Below, piece after piece: positions 25,407 through 35,131 of a stretch of DNA of 64,000 bases; the stretch's first letter is position 1; each line of letters begins with the position of its first letter. Source of the DNA: Microbulbifer sp. MI-G (GTDB lineage Bacteria; Pseudomonadota; Gammaproteobacteria; Pseudomonadales; Cellvibrionaceae); NCBI RefSeq assembly GCF_030440425.1, contig NZ_CP098023.1:124001-188000 (forward strand), written 5' to 3'. Both the position numbers and the translations under genes were made by a program. The notes beneath the pieces were generated by a model that saw only the letters and a program-made list of their open reading frames with translations, was not told the DNA's origin and searched no databases.

Positions 25407-25769
25407 ATGGCAAAAGTATTAATAGTGGATGACTCTCCTACTGAAACACACAAATTGACTACAATTTTGGAAAAAAACGGACACGTGGTAATCACAGCCC
25501 CCAACGGCGAAAACGGTGTTGATGTCGCGCGAGCGCAGTGCCCGGATCTTATTTTAATGGATATTGTGATGCCCGGTCTGAATGGCTTCCAGGCCACCCG
25601 CCAACTGAGCAAGGACAGCAGTACCTCGGGCATCCCAATTATTATTGTGACTACCAAAGATCAGGACACAGATCGGGTCTGGGGCATGCGCCAGGGTGCC
25701 AGGGCTTATCTAACCAAGCCTGTGGACGAGGGCAAGCTGTTGAGCGCGATTGGGGAGGTGTTGGCCTGA
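25407..25769 (+). CDS. pilH: Twitching motility response regulator PilH
   Basis: PilH is the second CheY-like receiver of the Pil-Chp system. The protein has 120 residues from an ATG with GGGGA 6 bases upstream; another ATG lies directly before it and one more at 25394. The receiver motifs are complete: VLIVDDSPTETHK, phospho-Asp52 in LILMDIVMPGLNGFQAT, IIIVTTKDQ and YLTKPVDEGK. It is separated from pilG by an unusually long 244-base spacer, so it may have its own promoter. Confidence 0.95.
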   Translation: MAKVLIVDDSPTETHKLTTILEKNGHVVITAPNGENGVDVARAQCPDLILMDIVMPGLNGFQATRQLSKDSSTSGIPIIIVTTKDQDTDRVWGMRQGARAYLTKPVDEGKLLSAIGEVLA

Positions 25770-25786
25770 CGGCCAGCTGCTTCAGT

Positions 25787-26326
25787 GTGCAGTCAACAAT
25801 ACCTTATTTGGCCCTGATTGATATTGCGCGGCGTGCCAGGGCGCAGTCCAATGGCCTGCCCGCACGCCGGGAAATCAAGCCGTACTGGAGTGGGGTTGGT
25901 TTCTCCATTCTCGAGCATAATTTCGTCGCCTCCATGGATGATGTTGTGGAACTGCTCGAAGTGCCGCAATACACCTTCATCCCGGGCGTTCAGCCCTGGG
26001 TGAAAGGGGTATCTAATGTACGTGGCCGCCTGTTACCCCTGATTGATCTCGCCGCTTTTTACGGTGGCCATCTTACCGGTCCGCGACAGCAGCGCCGGGT
26101 GTTGGCGCTTGAACGCGAAAAAACCTATGTGGGTTTGATTGTGGACAGATTGCACGGAATGCAACACCTGGCGTATGAATATGCCCGGGAAGCGCCAACG
26201 GATTTGATTGAGTCATTTGCACCCATGGTGCAGGGCCAGTTTATTTTGCAGAGGGACCGATGGCTGGTGTTCGATATGCGGGCCCTGCTCAAAGATGGCC
26301 GTTTTATGGATGTAGCCCTTCAATAG
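25787..26326 (+). CDS. pilI: CheW-like adaptor PilI
   Basis: PilI couples the receptor PilJ to the kinase ChpA. The product is a 179-residue CheW-like domain: SGVGFSILEHNFVASMDDVV, the central signature GVQPWVKGVSNVRGRLLPLI, then VLALEREKTYVGLIVDRLHG and FILQRDRWLVFDMRALL. There is no ATG before residue 47, so the start is uncertain. I give GTG at 25787, which lacks a ribosome site but gives the usual family length. A CTG at 25766, overlapping the pilH stop and lying 7 bases after GGGGAGG, is an attractive alternative. Confidence 0.9.
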   Translation: MQSTIPYLALIDIARRARAQSNGLPARREIKPYWSGVGFSILEHNFVASMDDVVELLEVPQYTFIPGVQPWVKGVSNVRGRLLPLIDLAAFYGGHLTGPRQQRRVLALEREKTYVGLIVDRLHGMQHLAYEYAREAPTDLIESFAPMVQGQFILQRDRWLVFDMRALLKDGRFMDVALQ

Positions 26327-26489
26327 AGAATCCAAGCTCAGTTTGCCGGCGCCTCACTTTATTGACAGCGCCGGGAATGGTCAGCGGGCGGTGCAGTGAT
26401 GAACACCGGCTGCAGGCGGTTGTTGTAAATGTGTTAGAAGTCAAGTGGTACTAATCTGGCCTGATACCCGGGCCCGCTAGGAGTGAACT

Positions 26490-28631
26490 ATGAAAACAGG
26501 CTCCCAGAGTTCCTTTTCCGCGTTGCGCAGTAACCCTGCCGCGTTGGGTTTGGGCCTGCTGGTACTCGCCGTACTGGCGGGACTGGTCGTCAGTATCTAT
26601 CTGGTACAGACCCGCAGCGATCGCGATAAAGAATACCTGCAGCAAGTGGCGGAATTGCGCGCACTCTCTTATCAGGTGGTTTCCTATGCACCGGCCGCTA
26701 CCTCAGGTGATGAGGAAGCGTTTGTCGAGCTAGAGAAAGTGTCCGGGCAGATGGCCAACGCCTGGAACCAGTTGCAGCAAATGGATACAGGTAGCCGCCG
26801 CACACTCGAAGCCGAGCTGGCTGCCTATGGGCAGGTGTGGCGCAAGTTACGAGAGCAGGTGGACACCATTCTCGGCAACAAGGAAACCATTATCTTCCTG
26901 AATGACGTTGCCACCACGCTGAGCGCCTCTCTTCCCGAATTGCAGGCGGAACACAACAATATTGTTGAGATCCTGCTGGCTAACAACGCCCCGGCCAATC
27001 AGGTGGAGCAGGCACTGCTACAAGTTTGGCGCGCGGAACGGATAGGCCGGAATATCGACAAGATGTTGCAGGGTGGCGATGACGCCGAAGCCGCTGCGGA
27101 CCAGTTCAATACCGATGCGAGTCTTTTTGGTAAGGTCGTAGACGGTATGAAAAGTGGTGATGTGGTGATGGGTATTTCCCAGGTTACCGACGATGAAGCG
27201 CGCCGCTCCCTGGATGAAATTACGGAATTGTTTGAGTTTGTAAGCTCTTCGGTACGGGAAATCTTTGAGGCGACCCCGGCTCTGTTTGCCACGCGCCAGG
27301 CCTCCGATGGCATTATCGCCTCCTCACCGCAGTTACTAGAAGCCCTGAACGCGCTGAATGACCGCATCGTGAATCTCTCGAATGAACGCCAGCCAAACAA
27401 TATGACCATTGCGATTCTGGCAGCGGCCTTTGTATTGCTGATTTTCGTCATGATGGGAATGGTCATCTCCGGTACACGCCGCAATCTGCTGCAGGAAGCG
27501 GATACCAACGAGCGCAACCAGCAGGCCATTATGCAACTGTTAGACGAGTTGGCGGATCTTGCCGATGGGGATTTGACCACTTCTGCCACAGTAACCGAGG
27601 CCTTTACCGGTGCGATTGCTGACTCTATCAACTTTACTATTGACCAGTTGCGCGTGCTGGTATCGCGGATCAACGGCGCCGCTCAGGAAGTGTCCGGCCT
27701 GTCCCAGGAAACCCAGCAGACCGCTTTGCACCTCGCCGAGGCCTCTGAGCATCAGGCACAGGAAATTGCCGGGGCCTCCGCTGCGGTGAATGAAATGGCG
27801 GTTACCATTGACCAGGTGTCTGCCAACGCCTCCGAATCTGCTCAGGTGGCAGAGCGCTCGGTACATATCGCCAGTAACGGGGCCAAGGTGGTACAGAACA
27901 CCATCAAGGGGATGGACAACATCCGTGAGCAGATACAGGATACTTCCAAGCGAATTAAACGGCTTGGGGAGTCGTCCCAGGAGATTGGTGATATCGTAAG
28001 CCTGATTAATGACATTGCTGACCAGACCAATATCCTCGCATTAAACGCCGCCATCCAGGCGAGTATGGCCGGTGACGCTGGCCGGGGTTTTGCGGTGGTT
28101 GCGGATGAAGTACAGCGACTGGCGGAGCGCTCTGCCGCTGCAACCAAACAAATAGAAGGCCTGGTGAAAGCCATTCAGTCCGACACCAATGAAGCGGTCA
28201 TCTCCATGGAGCAAACCACCACGGAGGTGGTGCGTGGAGCCCGACTGGCCCAGGACGCAGGTGTCGCCCTGGAGGAGATCGAAAACGTATCCGGTAACTT
28301 GGCCTCTCTGATTCAGAACATCTCCAATGCCGCTCGCCAACAGGCTTCCTCTGCCGGCCATATTTCCAATACGATGAACGTGATCCAGGAAATTACCTCC
28401 CAGACCTCGGCAGGTACTCAGGCAACGGCGCAGTCCATTGGTAACCTGGCGCAAACGGCCAACGCACTGCGCGATTCCGTTGCCGGCTTCAAACTGCCCC
28501 AGGAGGAAAGCCTCGAAGTCAGCAGTGAGTCGTATGACGTGGAATTACCCGAAATGGATGTGGACAGTTTCACGATCGAAAGTGAAGAGCCCGCTGCTTT
28601 GGGGGCTCGCGAAGGGCGGGCGTTGGCCTGA
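26490..28631 (+). CDS. pilJ: Methyl-accepting chemotaxis protein PilJ
   Basis: PilJ is the transmembrane receptor of the Pil-Chp system. The 713-residue protein has a membrane helix at about 19-42 (LGLLVLAVLAGLVVSIYLV), a large periplasmic helical sensor region with two PilJ-type modules, a second helix at about 308-330 (AILAAAFVLLIFVMMGMVIS), a HAMP-like linker, and the signalling coiled coil. The hairpin tip is visible as DQTNILALNAAIQASMAG plus GRGFAVVADEVQRLAER. The C-terminal tail is acidic and has no CheR-tethering pentapeptide. No methyltransferase (PilK) gene follows. Confidence 0.95.
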   Translation: MKTGSQSSFSALRSNPAALGLGLLVLAVLAGLVVSIYLVQTRSDRDKEYLQQVAELRALSYQVVSYAPAATSGDEEAFVELEKVSGQMANAWNQLQQMDTGSRRTLEAELAAYGQVWRKLREQVDTILGNKETIIFLNDVATTLSASLPELQAEHNNIVEILLANNAPANQVEQALLQVWRAERIGRNIDKMLQGGDDAEAAADQFNTDASLFGKVVDGMKSGDVVMGISQVTDDEARRSLDEITELFEFVSSSVREIFEATPALFATRQASDGIIASSPQLLEALNALNDRIVNLSNERQPNNMTIAILAAAFVLLIFVMMGMVISGTRRNLLQEADTNERNQQAIMQLLDELADLADGDLTTSATVTEAFTGAIADSINFTIDQLRVLVSRINGAAQEVSGLSQETQQTALHLAEASEHQAQEIAGASAAVNEMAVTIDQVSANASESAQVAERSVHIASNGAKVVQNTIKGMDNIREQIQDTSKRIKRLGESSQEIGDIVSLINDIADQTNILALNAAIQASMAGDAGRGFAVVADEVQRLAERSAAATKQIEGLVKAIQSDTNEAVISMEQTTTEVVRGARLAQDAGVALEEIENVSGNLASLIQNISNAARQQASSAGHISNTMNVIQEITSQTSAGTQATAQSIGNLAQTANALRDSVAGFKLPQEESLEVSSESYDVELPEMDVDSFTIESEEPAALGAREGRALA

Positions 28632-28767
28632 CTAAAAGGACCATCTGGCGTTGTTTTAAGATGACCTCGTGGACAGGGGCGCGCGTGAGGCTTTCGTGAT
28701 CATCATGGAAGCCGGCTCGCATCGGAGTATTGCGCCTGCATAGAGAATGAAAAATTGGGGACTTGGC

Positions 28768-31700
28768 GTGAATCACGACAATCCAAACTTCCTGGCCCTG
28801 GATTGGCTGATCGGTGAAATCAACGAGACCATGGCGCAGGCGCGTCAACTGCTCGAGACATTTGCTGACGATCCAGATGCCGGTGCACCACTGTTGCAAA
28901 ACTGTCTGTCTCTGGTCCATCAGGTACACGGCAGCCTGCATATGGCACAGCTTTCCGGTGCCGCCATGCTGGCTGAGGAGATGGAACAACTGGTTCAGGC
29001 GTTAGCCAGTGGTGGTATCGAAAATACGGAAGAGACCCGTGAGTTTCTTATGCGCGCGCTGTTGGAGTTGCCCCTGTACCTGGAAAAAGTCTCTTTCCAG
29101 CGTCGGGACAATGCGGTGCTCCTGCTGCCTCTTCTCAACGACTTGCGTGCGGTGCGTCGTGAGCGTCTGATCACAGAAGGTGCGCTTTTTTCTCCCGACC
29201 TTTCCCCTCTGGAGCAGGTCACCGGCAAGCGCCAGCCGCTGACCGCGGACAGTGCGAAACTGCAGGAGCTGGTCACCAAACTGAGAAAGATGTATCACGT
29301 CGCTGCGGCAGGCCTGATTCGGGATGTGAACAGCGGTGAGAGCCTGGCCTACCTGAACAAAATTGTTGAAAAGATGCAGTTGCTTTACCGCGGCAGTGTG
29401 CGCGAGTCCCTATGGGCGGTTCTGCTGGGCATCTTTGAAGCCATCGGTGAGCATCGGCTCAGTGTACAGCCCGCCCTGCGCCACCTGCTGCGCAGGGTCG
29501 ATGTGGAGTTCCGCCTGCTGCAGGGCCACGGTGCCAGGGTACTGGATGCACGCCTTGATGCAGATTTCCTGCGCAACCTGCTTTTCTACGTCTACCTGGC
29601 CGGTCCCAACGGTCCGCGTTGCCACGATCTGTACCTGCGTTTTGGCCTGGACAGAGCGGTTCCGGGCACACCTCGGCCCGATACCGAGGATGTGCTGGCA
29701 ATGGGCCCCGAGGCTCTCGGCACCGCGATCACCGCTCTGCGCGAAGAGCTTCAATGGGTGCGCGAAGCCCTGGAGCCGAGCAGCGCTGCGAGTGAACAAC
29801 CGCCATTGAGCGAAATTGCGGTGGTGGTCAAACGGGTTGCGGATACCCTCGGCGTGCTCGGGCTTGAGACGCAGCGCGCTCGTGCCCGCGACATATACGG
29901 ATATTTGCGCGATGCCTCCCGTGGCAGCGATGTTGAGGAGTATCTGATGCGCGCCGCCGGCGAGCTGGTACAACTGAATTCCGCCCTGGCGGCCAATATC
30001 GATCGCAATAAACGGGTTGATGATGAACAGCCGATTATGGGCGATGCTACAGATTCGGTTCGGCGTGAGGCGCACCTGGGGTTGGAGGCAGTTAAAGAGG
30101 CGGTGATGGAGTATGTCGCCAGTCACTGGGACATTAGTTACCTGAGCCGGGTGCCACAGCGCCTGCAGGAAGTCTGTGGTGGCTTGGAAATGGTGGGCTA
30201 TCGGCGCGCCAGCGAAATAATCGCCGCCTGTAAGCACTATATCGGGAAGTCCCTGATCGAGAAGGCCGAGCAGCCCGAGTGGCACATGCTGGATACCCTG
30301 GCCGATGCCATTACCAGTGTTGAATATTATCTCGAGCGCCGCTGCGAGGGTCTTGAGGATGCCGAGATGCTACTGGCATTGGCCGAAGACAGTGTCGCCA
30401 ATCTGGGCTTTCCCCTCAGTGGGGAGAGGCGGAATCCCCCCGAGAGCGCCGATTCCACAGATGAAGCAGTACCGGAGAACGAAGCTGTTGGTGGGGATAG
30501 AGAGGCTTTTGCACTATTTGATACGGAGTGTACCGAGGCTGGGAAAGCCGAAGGTGAAATAGAGCATGAGTCCAGTCCTGCAGCGGAGCCTGCAGGGGGA
30601 GGTACTCCCTTCACCTCCGCAAAGGCGGAGAGCATGGAAACCCCTGCTGAGCCCCTGAGGTTCTTTGAGCGGGATGAAGTACCCAATAAGAACCCTATTG
30701 CGGCTGACAATAACACTGAGGGTGCACATGCCCTTTCCGCAGGCGATGGGGTGCCGGCTACAGAAAAGGCGCATGGATTACTGAGCGGTGAGCATTCTCC
30801 CAAGCCTTTACATGTATCCGCTCCGGCATTGGAAGATGCGATTGGTAAACCGATACCAATGGATGAAGAGACGCCCATCGCGCCGGAAGCGAATACCCAC
30901 ATCGGACCGGCCTTGGAGTCGCCTGAGAAATTAACAGGGGTACAGGCATCGACCGGTGATGACGAGGGCCTGATCGATGAAGAGATTGTAGAAATATTTC
31001 TCGAAGAGGCCGGTGAAGTTCTCGCCCATATTCGCAATTACTTCCCCGATTGGGCGGTCGATTTTGCCAATGTGGGTGCCCTGGTGGAATTTCGCCGCGG
31101 TTTCCACACCCTAAAGGGGTCGGGCCGCATGGTCGAGGCACTGGATATCGGCGAGCTGGCCTGGGCGGTGGAGAACATGCTCAACCGCATTATCGATGAC
31201 AGTGTGAAACCCCAGGGTGCCCATGTGCGGTTGGTCGAGCGGGTCTGCGAGAAACTGCCCTCTATGATCGAGGCCTTTCGCGGCGGTCGGGGTGATCCGG
31301 ATCAGCAGCAAACCTTGCAGCTGCAAGCCTGGGCAGAGCAGCTCAGCCATGGGCGTATCCCCGCGGAACTGGAAATGCAGAGCGCCGGCAGAGTTCAGAG
31401 CCCCGTAGAGGAGGACAATGGGGAGGATCGGGCACAACTCTGGGAGATCTTTGCTCAGGAGGCGGAGACCCACTTGGCGGTGGTGGGCGGATTCATTGAG
31501 GATATGCGTACCGCTGCGCCGGTTTACGGAGTGCCCAGCGATCCTTTGCATCGGGCGCTGCACACCCTGAAAGGCTCTGCTCATATGGCGGAAGTTAACG
31601 TGGTCGCCGAATTGATGGCGCCGCTGGAACGATTCGCCAAAGAGTTGCGTATTTATCAAGTGCCGATTGACGGCGACATACTGGAATTGATCAATGATGG

Positions 31701-34700
31701 GGCCAGCTATGTACGTCAGGTGTTGGCCCAGATCCGTGCTGGGAAACCGTTGGGCATTGGAAGATCTGAGCAGTTCCTCGCCCGAGTGGCCGAGCTGCAG
31801 GAGCGCTCTGTTGGCCACTTGATCCGCGAGCGCGAGGCCAACGAGCCCAGGGCGGTGGACCCGGAACTGCTCGCGGTACTGATGGCCGACGGAATGCGAG
31901 TTTTGCTGGATGCCGACCAAGTGCTGAATCATTGGCGTGCCAATCCCGCCGACAAGTCCCAGGTCACCCTCGTTGCCGAAGAACTCAAGGTTTTACAGGA
32001 AGCGGCCAGTCACGCTCAACTGCAGACTCTGGCGGAGCTTTCCCAGTTACTCTTGGGTGTCTACCACAGGGTACTTTCCGGTCAGCTTGAAGGTGAGCCG
32101 GCGCTGTGGGCGTCCTTGGAACAGGGGCACAATGAACTGCTGGACCTGGTTGATGCTGTCGCCGCTGCGCAGGATTTGCCGGAGGTGAGTGAGGCTGTCG
32201 GGGAGGCACTGCGTTACCTGGCACAAGGTGTGGCGGTCACCGAAGTGCCCGAGGAGGATTACGATCTGAGTGAACTGGGTATTAACGGCCCAGAATTCGG
32301 CATTGTGCAGACGCTGGAGCAGTCCCGCGATACCGCCGTTGAATGTGGGCCTGCGCACGGAGTTGAAAAGGCGGTGGCAGACAGCACCAGTGAAGGGGTG
32401 CAAAAAGCGCCCGCTGCGCTTTCAGGGCTACAGGTGACAGCGGTGCCGGAGCATGGGCCGCAACAGTCTGCAGATGCCACACTCGGGGTGCATACAGCGG
32501 AGACAAGCGAACCTGAGGCAACCCCTGTTGAGTCATCATCGGTGGCGGAAGTCAGTGCCGCCGGGTATCGCCAGGAGGTAGGCGCTGAGCAAGAAAACCT
32601 GCTCGCAGAAATCGATCCCGATGTTGTCGACGTCTTTATGGAGGAAGCGGTTGATCTTGCCGACGAGTTGGAGGCCTTGATCCAAAACTGGGAAGATGCA
32701 CCGGAAGACCGGAAACAGGCGGAAGCGCTCAAGCGGGTGCTGCATACCTTTAAAGGCGGTGCGCGCATGGCTGGCCTTATAGGGCTTGGCGAAGTGGCCC
32801 ACCGATTTGAAACCGTGATTGAGCAAATGCGGGATGACATTCAGCCATCTCGGCAGTTTTTTGCCGGTGCCCACGGTATCCACGACCGTATTGCCGACGG
32901 CGTTGAAACTGTGCGCGCCTGGATGTCCGGAAAACAATCGGAAGCCTTTGTGCAATTGCTGGTCGCCGACTGGGCCGATCAGGATCCCCGAGGGCGTGCT
33001 GCCGAAACGACGGAGAGCGAGGCTGTGGTCCTGGAACTGGCACAAGCCGCCGAAGATGTTACCGCTGACGCTCGGTCAGGGGTGAGTGCACCGCAATCCT
33101 TATCCACAGAAGGGCTGAAGGAGAATGAGCCCTCTGATTGTCCAGCGCAACGGGAAGTTGTCCAGGGCAGTGGCAACATACTGCCGTTTATCCGCAAGTC
33201 GGAGGGCTCGGATGAGGTAGCGGGTCCCGCCAGAAACCAGCCCCAGGAAATGGTCCGCGTCGCCGCTGAGCTGTTGGAAGAACTGGTGAACCTAGCCGGC
33301 GAGACCGCCATTTCACGCGGTCGGCTCGAAGAGCAGATGAGTGAGTTCGGACTGGCGCTCGACGAAATGGATTCAACCCTGGTGAGGCTCAATGAGCAGT
33401 TGCGCCGCCTGGATAGGGAAACCGAGGCGCAGATCCTGTTTCGGCACGAACAGCTCGCTGAGCAGGACGGTAACTTCGATCCGCTGGAAATGGATCGCTA
33501 CTCCTCCATCCAGCAGTTGTCCCGCTCCCTGTTGGAATCCACTTCTGACCTGATGGAGCTTCGCTCCACCCTCGATAACAAAGCGCGGGATACCGAGACC
33601 CTGCTGCTGCAACAGTCGCGGGTAAATACGGAACTGCAGGAGGGCCTGATGCGCAGCCGCATGGTGCCCTTCTCCCGCCTGGTGCCACGCCTTCGCAGGA
33701 TCGTGCGACAGGTGAGTGCAGAACTCGGCAAGCAGGTAGATCTGGTGTTCTCCAATGTTGAAGGGGAGTTGGACCGGTCCATGCTTGAGCGCATGGTGGC
33801 ACCGCTGGAGCACATGCTGCGCAACGCGGTGGACCACGGCATCGAAGTGCCGAAGGCGCGTCTCGCTGCGGGCAAGCCCGAGCGCGGTCGAATTGAGGTC
33901 GCTCTGACGCGCGAGGGCAGTGAGGTGGTGCTGACCATCTGCGATGACGGTGCCGGCGTCGATCTGATAAAGGTGCGGGAAAAAGCCGTGGAAAATGGCC
34001 TGATGCGCCCGGACGCAGAGCTGTCCAATAATGAGATACTGCAGTTTATCCTGCAGGCGGGCTTTACCACTGCGGAAAAAGTGACCCAGATTTCCGGTCG
34101 TGGGGTGGGTATGGATGTGGTTTCTGCAGAGCTGAAGCAGATTGGTGGCGGCGTGCATATCAATTCCCAGGCGGGAGCGGGTACCGAGTTTGTCGTGCGT
34201 CTGCCGTTTACCGTGTCTGTCAATCGCGCGCTGATGGTAAAAATCGGTGAGGACCTGTTTGCCTTGCCCCTGAATACCATTGAGGGCATCGTACGTCTCA
34301 GCCCCTTCGAACTGGAGCATTACTATCGCACCGGCGACGCCCGCTTTGAGTATGCCGGTGATCGCTATGAGGTCTGTTATTTCGGCACTTTGCTCAAATC
34401 GGGTGCCCAGCCAAAACTCAGTGTCGACGATATGCAGTTGCCGGTTCTGCTGGTGCGTTCCGAGGGCCATGCCATGGCGCTGCAGGTGGATGCTATCCGC
34501 GGCAGCCGTGAGATCGTGGTGAAGAGTCTGGGGCCGCAGTTTGCCGGCGTACAGGGGGTATCCGGGGCAACGGTAACTGGCGACGGCACCGTGGTGGTGA
34601 TCCTCGACGCCCACGCCCTGCTGCGTCGACAGGCCACCCAGCTGGCGCGCCCGGCAATGCCACAATTACAGTTGCAGACGACGCCGAAGCGGGAGACGGA

Positions 34701-35088
34701 AGAGCACCAGCAGACAGTGATGGTGGTGGATGATTCAGTCACCGTGCGCAAGGTGACCACCCGCTTCCTTGAACGCGAAGGCTACCTCGTCAATACCGCC
34801 AAGGATGGCCAGGATGCAGTGATCCAGTTGCAAGACAAGATCCCCGACCTCATCCTGCTGGATATCGAGATGCCGCGTATGGATGGTTTCGAGGTGGCGC
34901 GGCATATTCGCTCCAGCAGTCGACTGCGGGATATCCCCATTGTGATGGTCACATCCCGTACCGGTAGCAAGCATCGCGATCACGCCATGTCGCTAGGTGT
35001 GAACCACTATCTGGGCAAGCCCTACCAGGAAGACGTATTGCTGGAAACCATTCGCGAGTATGCGGGAACTTCAGCTGTTGGCAGATGA
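28768..35088 (+). CDS. chpA: ChpA/PilL, giant hybrid chemotaxis histidine kinase
   Basis: ChpA is the CheA-type kinase of the Pil-Chp system, here about 2106 residues. The N-terminal module has an Hpt-like motif with His51 (HQVHG). Helical FimL-like segments without phospho-His fill about 60-560. Acidic linkers separate canonical Hpt domains at His780 (FHTLKGS), His932 (LHTLKGS) and His1326 (LHTFKGG). Then come the dimerisation helices (from about 1489), an HATPase (HMLRNAVDHG near 1681, DDGAGVD near 1726, GRGVGMDVVS near 1778), a CheW domain (about 1817-1958), and a receiver with Asp2032 (LILLDIEMPRMDG). I chose GTG at 28768 because GGGGAC precedes it and family N-termini align there; an ATG at 28747 adds seven residues. 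It has fewer canonical Hpt domains than I recall for Pseudomonas ChpA. Confidence 0.93.
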   Translation: MNHDNPNFLALDWLIGEINETMAQARQLLETFADDPDAGAPLLQNCLSLVHQVHGSLHMAQLSGAAMLAEEMEQLVQALASGGIENTEETREFLMRALLELPLYLEKVSFQRRDNAVLLLPLLNDLRAVRRERLITEGALFSPDLSPLEQVTGKRQPLTADSAKLQELVTKLRKMYHVAAAGLIRDVNSGESLAYLNKIVEKMQLLYRGSVRESLWAVLLGIFEAIGEHRLSVQPALRHLLRRVDVEFRLLQGHGARVLDARLDADFLRNLLFYVYLAGPNGPRCHDLYLRFGLDRAVPGTPRPDTEDVLAMGPEALGTAITALREELQWVREALEPSSAASEQPPLSEIAVVVKRVADTLGVLGLETQRARARDIYGYLRDASRGSDVEEYLMRAAGELVQLNSALAANIDRNKRVDDEQPIMGDATDSVRREAHLGLEAVKEAVMEYVASHWDISYLSRVPQRLQEVCGGLEMVGYRRASEIIAACKHYIGKSLIEKAEQPEWHMLDTLADAITSVEYYLERRCEGLEDAEMLLALAEDSVANLGFPLSGERRNPPESADSTDEAVPENEAVGGDREAFALFDTECTEAGKAEGEIEHESSPAAEPAGGGTPFTSAKAESMETPAEPLRFFERDEVPNKNPIAADNNTEGAHALSAGDGVPATEKAHGLLSGEHSPKPLHVSAPALEDAIGKPIPMDEETPIAPEANTHIGPALESPEKLTGVQASTGDDEGLIDEEIVEIFLEEAGEVLAHIRNYFPDWAVDFANVGALVEFRRGFHTLKGSGRMVEALDIGELAWAVENMLNRIIDDSVKPQGAHVRLVERVCEKLPSMIEAFRGGRGDPDQQQTLQLQAWAEQLSHGRIPAELEMQSAGRVQSPVEEDNGEDRAQLWEIFAQEAETHLAVVGGFIEDMRTAAPVYGVPSDPLHRALHTLKGSAHMAEVNVVAELMAPLERFAKELRIYQVPIDGDILELINDGASYVRQVLAQIRAGKPLGIGRSEQFLARVAELQERSVGHLIREREANEPRAVDPELLAVLMADGMRVLLDADQVLNHWRANPADKSQVTLVAEELKVLQEAASHAQLQTLAELSQLLLGVYHRVLSGQLEGEPALWASLEQGHNELLDLVDAVAAAQDLPEVSEAVGEALRYLAQGVAVTEVPEEDYDLSELGINGPEFGIVQTLEQSRDTAVECGPAHGVEKAVADSTSEGVQKAPAALSGLQVTAVPEHGPQQSADATLGVHTAETSEPEATPVESSSVAEVSAAGYRQEVGAEQENLLAEIDPDVVDVFMEEAVDLADELEALIQNWEDAPEDRKQAEALKRVLHTFKGGARMAGLIGLGEVAHRFETVIEQMRDDIQPSRQFFAGAHGIHDRIADGVETVRAWMSGKQSEAFVQLLVADWADQDPRGRAAETTESEAVVLELAQAAEDVTADARSGVSAPQSLSTEGLKENEPSDCPAQREVVQGSGNILPFIRKSEGSDEVAGPARNQPQEMVRVAAELLEELVNLAGETAISRGRLEEQMSEFGLALDEMDSTLVRLNEQLRRLDRETEAQILFRHEQLAEQDGNFDPLEMDRYSSIQQLSRSLLESTSDLMELRSTLDNKARDTETLLLQQSRVNTELQEGLMRSRMVPFSRLVPRLRRIVRQVSAELGKQVDLVFSNVEGELDRSMLERMVAPLEHMLRNAVDHGIEVPKARLAAGKPERGRIEVALTREGSEVVLTICDDGAGVDLIKVREKAVENGLMRPDAELSNNEILQFILQAGFTTAEKVTQISGRGVGMDVVSAELKQIGGGVHINSQAGAGTEFVVRLPFTVSVNRALMVKIGEDLFALPLNTIEGIVRLSPFELEHYYRTGDARFEYAGDRYEVCYFGTLLKSGAQPKLSVDDMQLPVLLVRSEGHAMALQVDAIRGSREIVVKSLGPQFAGVQGVSGATVTGDGTVVVILDAHALLRRQATQLARPAMPQLQLQTTPKRETEEHQQTVMVVDDSVTVRKVTTRFLEREGYLVNTAKDGQDAVIQLQDKIPDLILLDIEMPRMDGFEVARHIRSSSRLRDIPIVMVTSRTGSKHRDHAMSLGVNHYLGKPYQEDVLLETIREYAGTSAVGR

Positions 35089-35131
35089 GGTTGCCTGCGC
35101 CCAAGAGAGAGCCTGAACACAAGAGGTAGCA

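Noticed and set aside
33373..34665. Minus-strand open frame of 430 codons
   Set aside because: It lies entirely antisense to the kinase core of chpA, which has all expected motifs.
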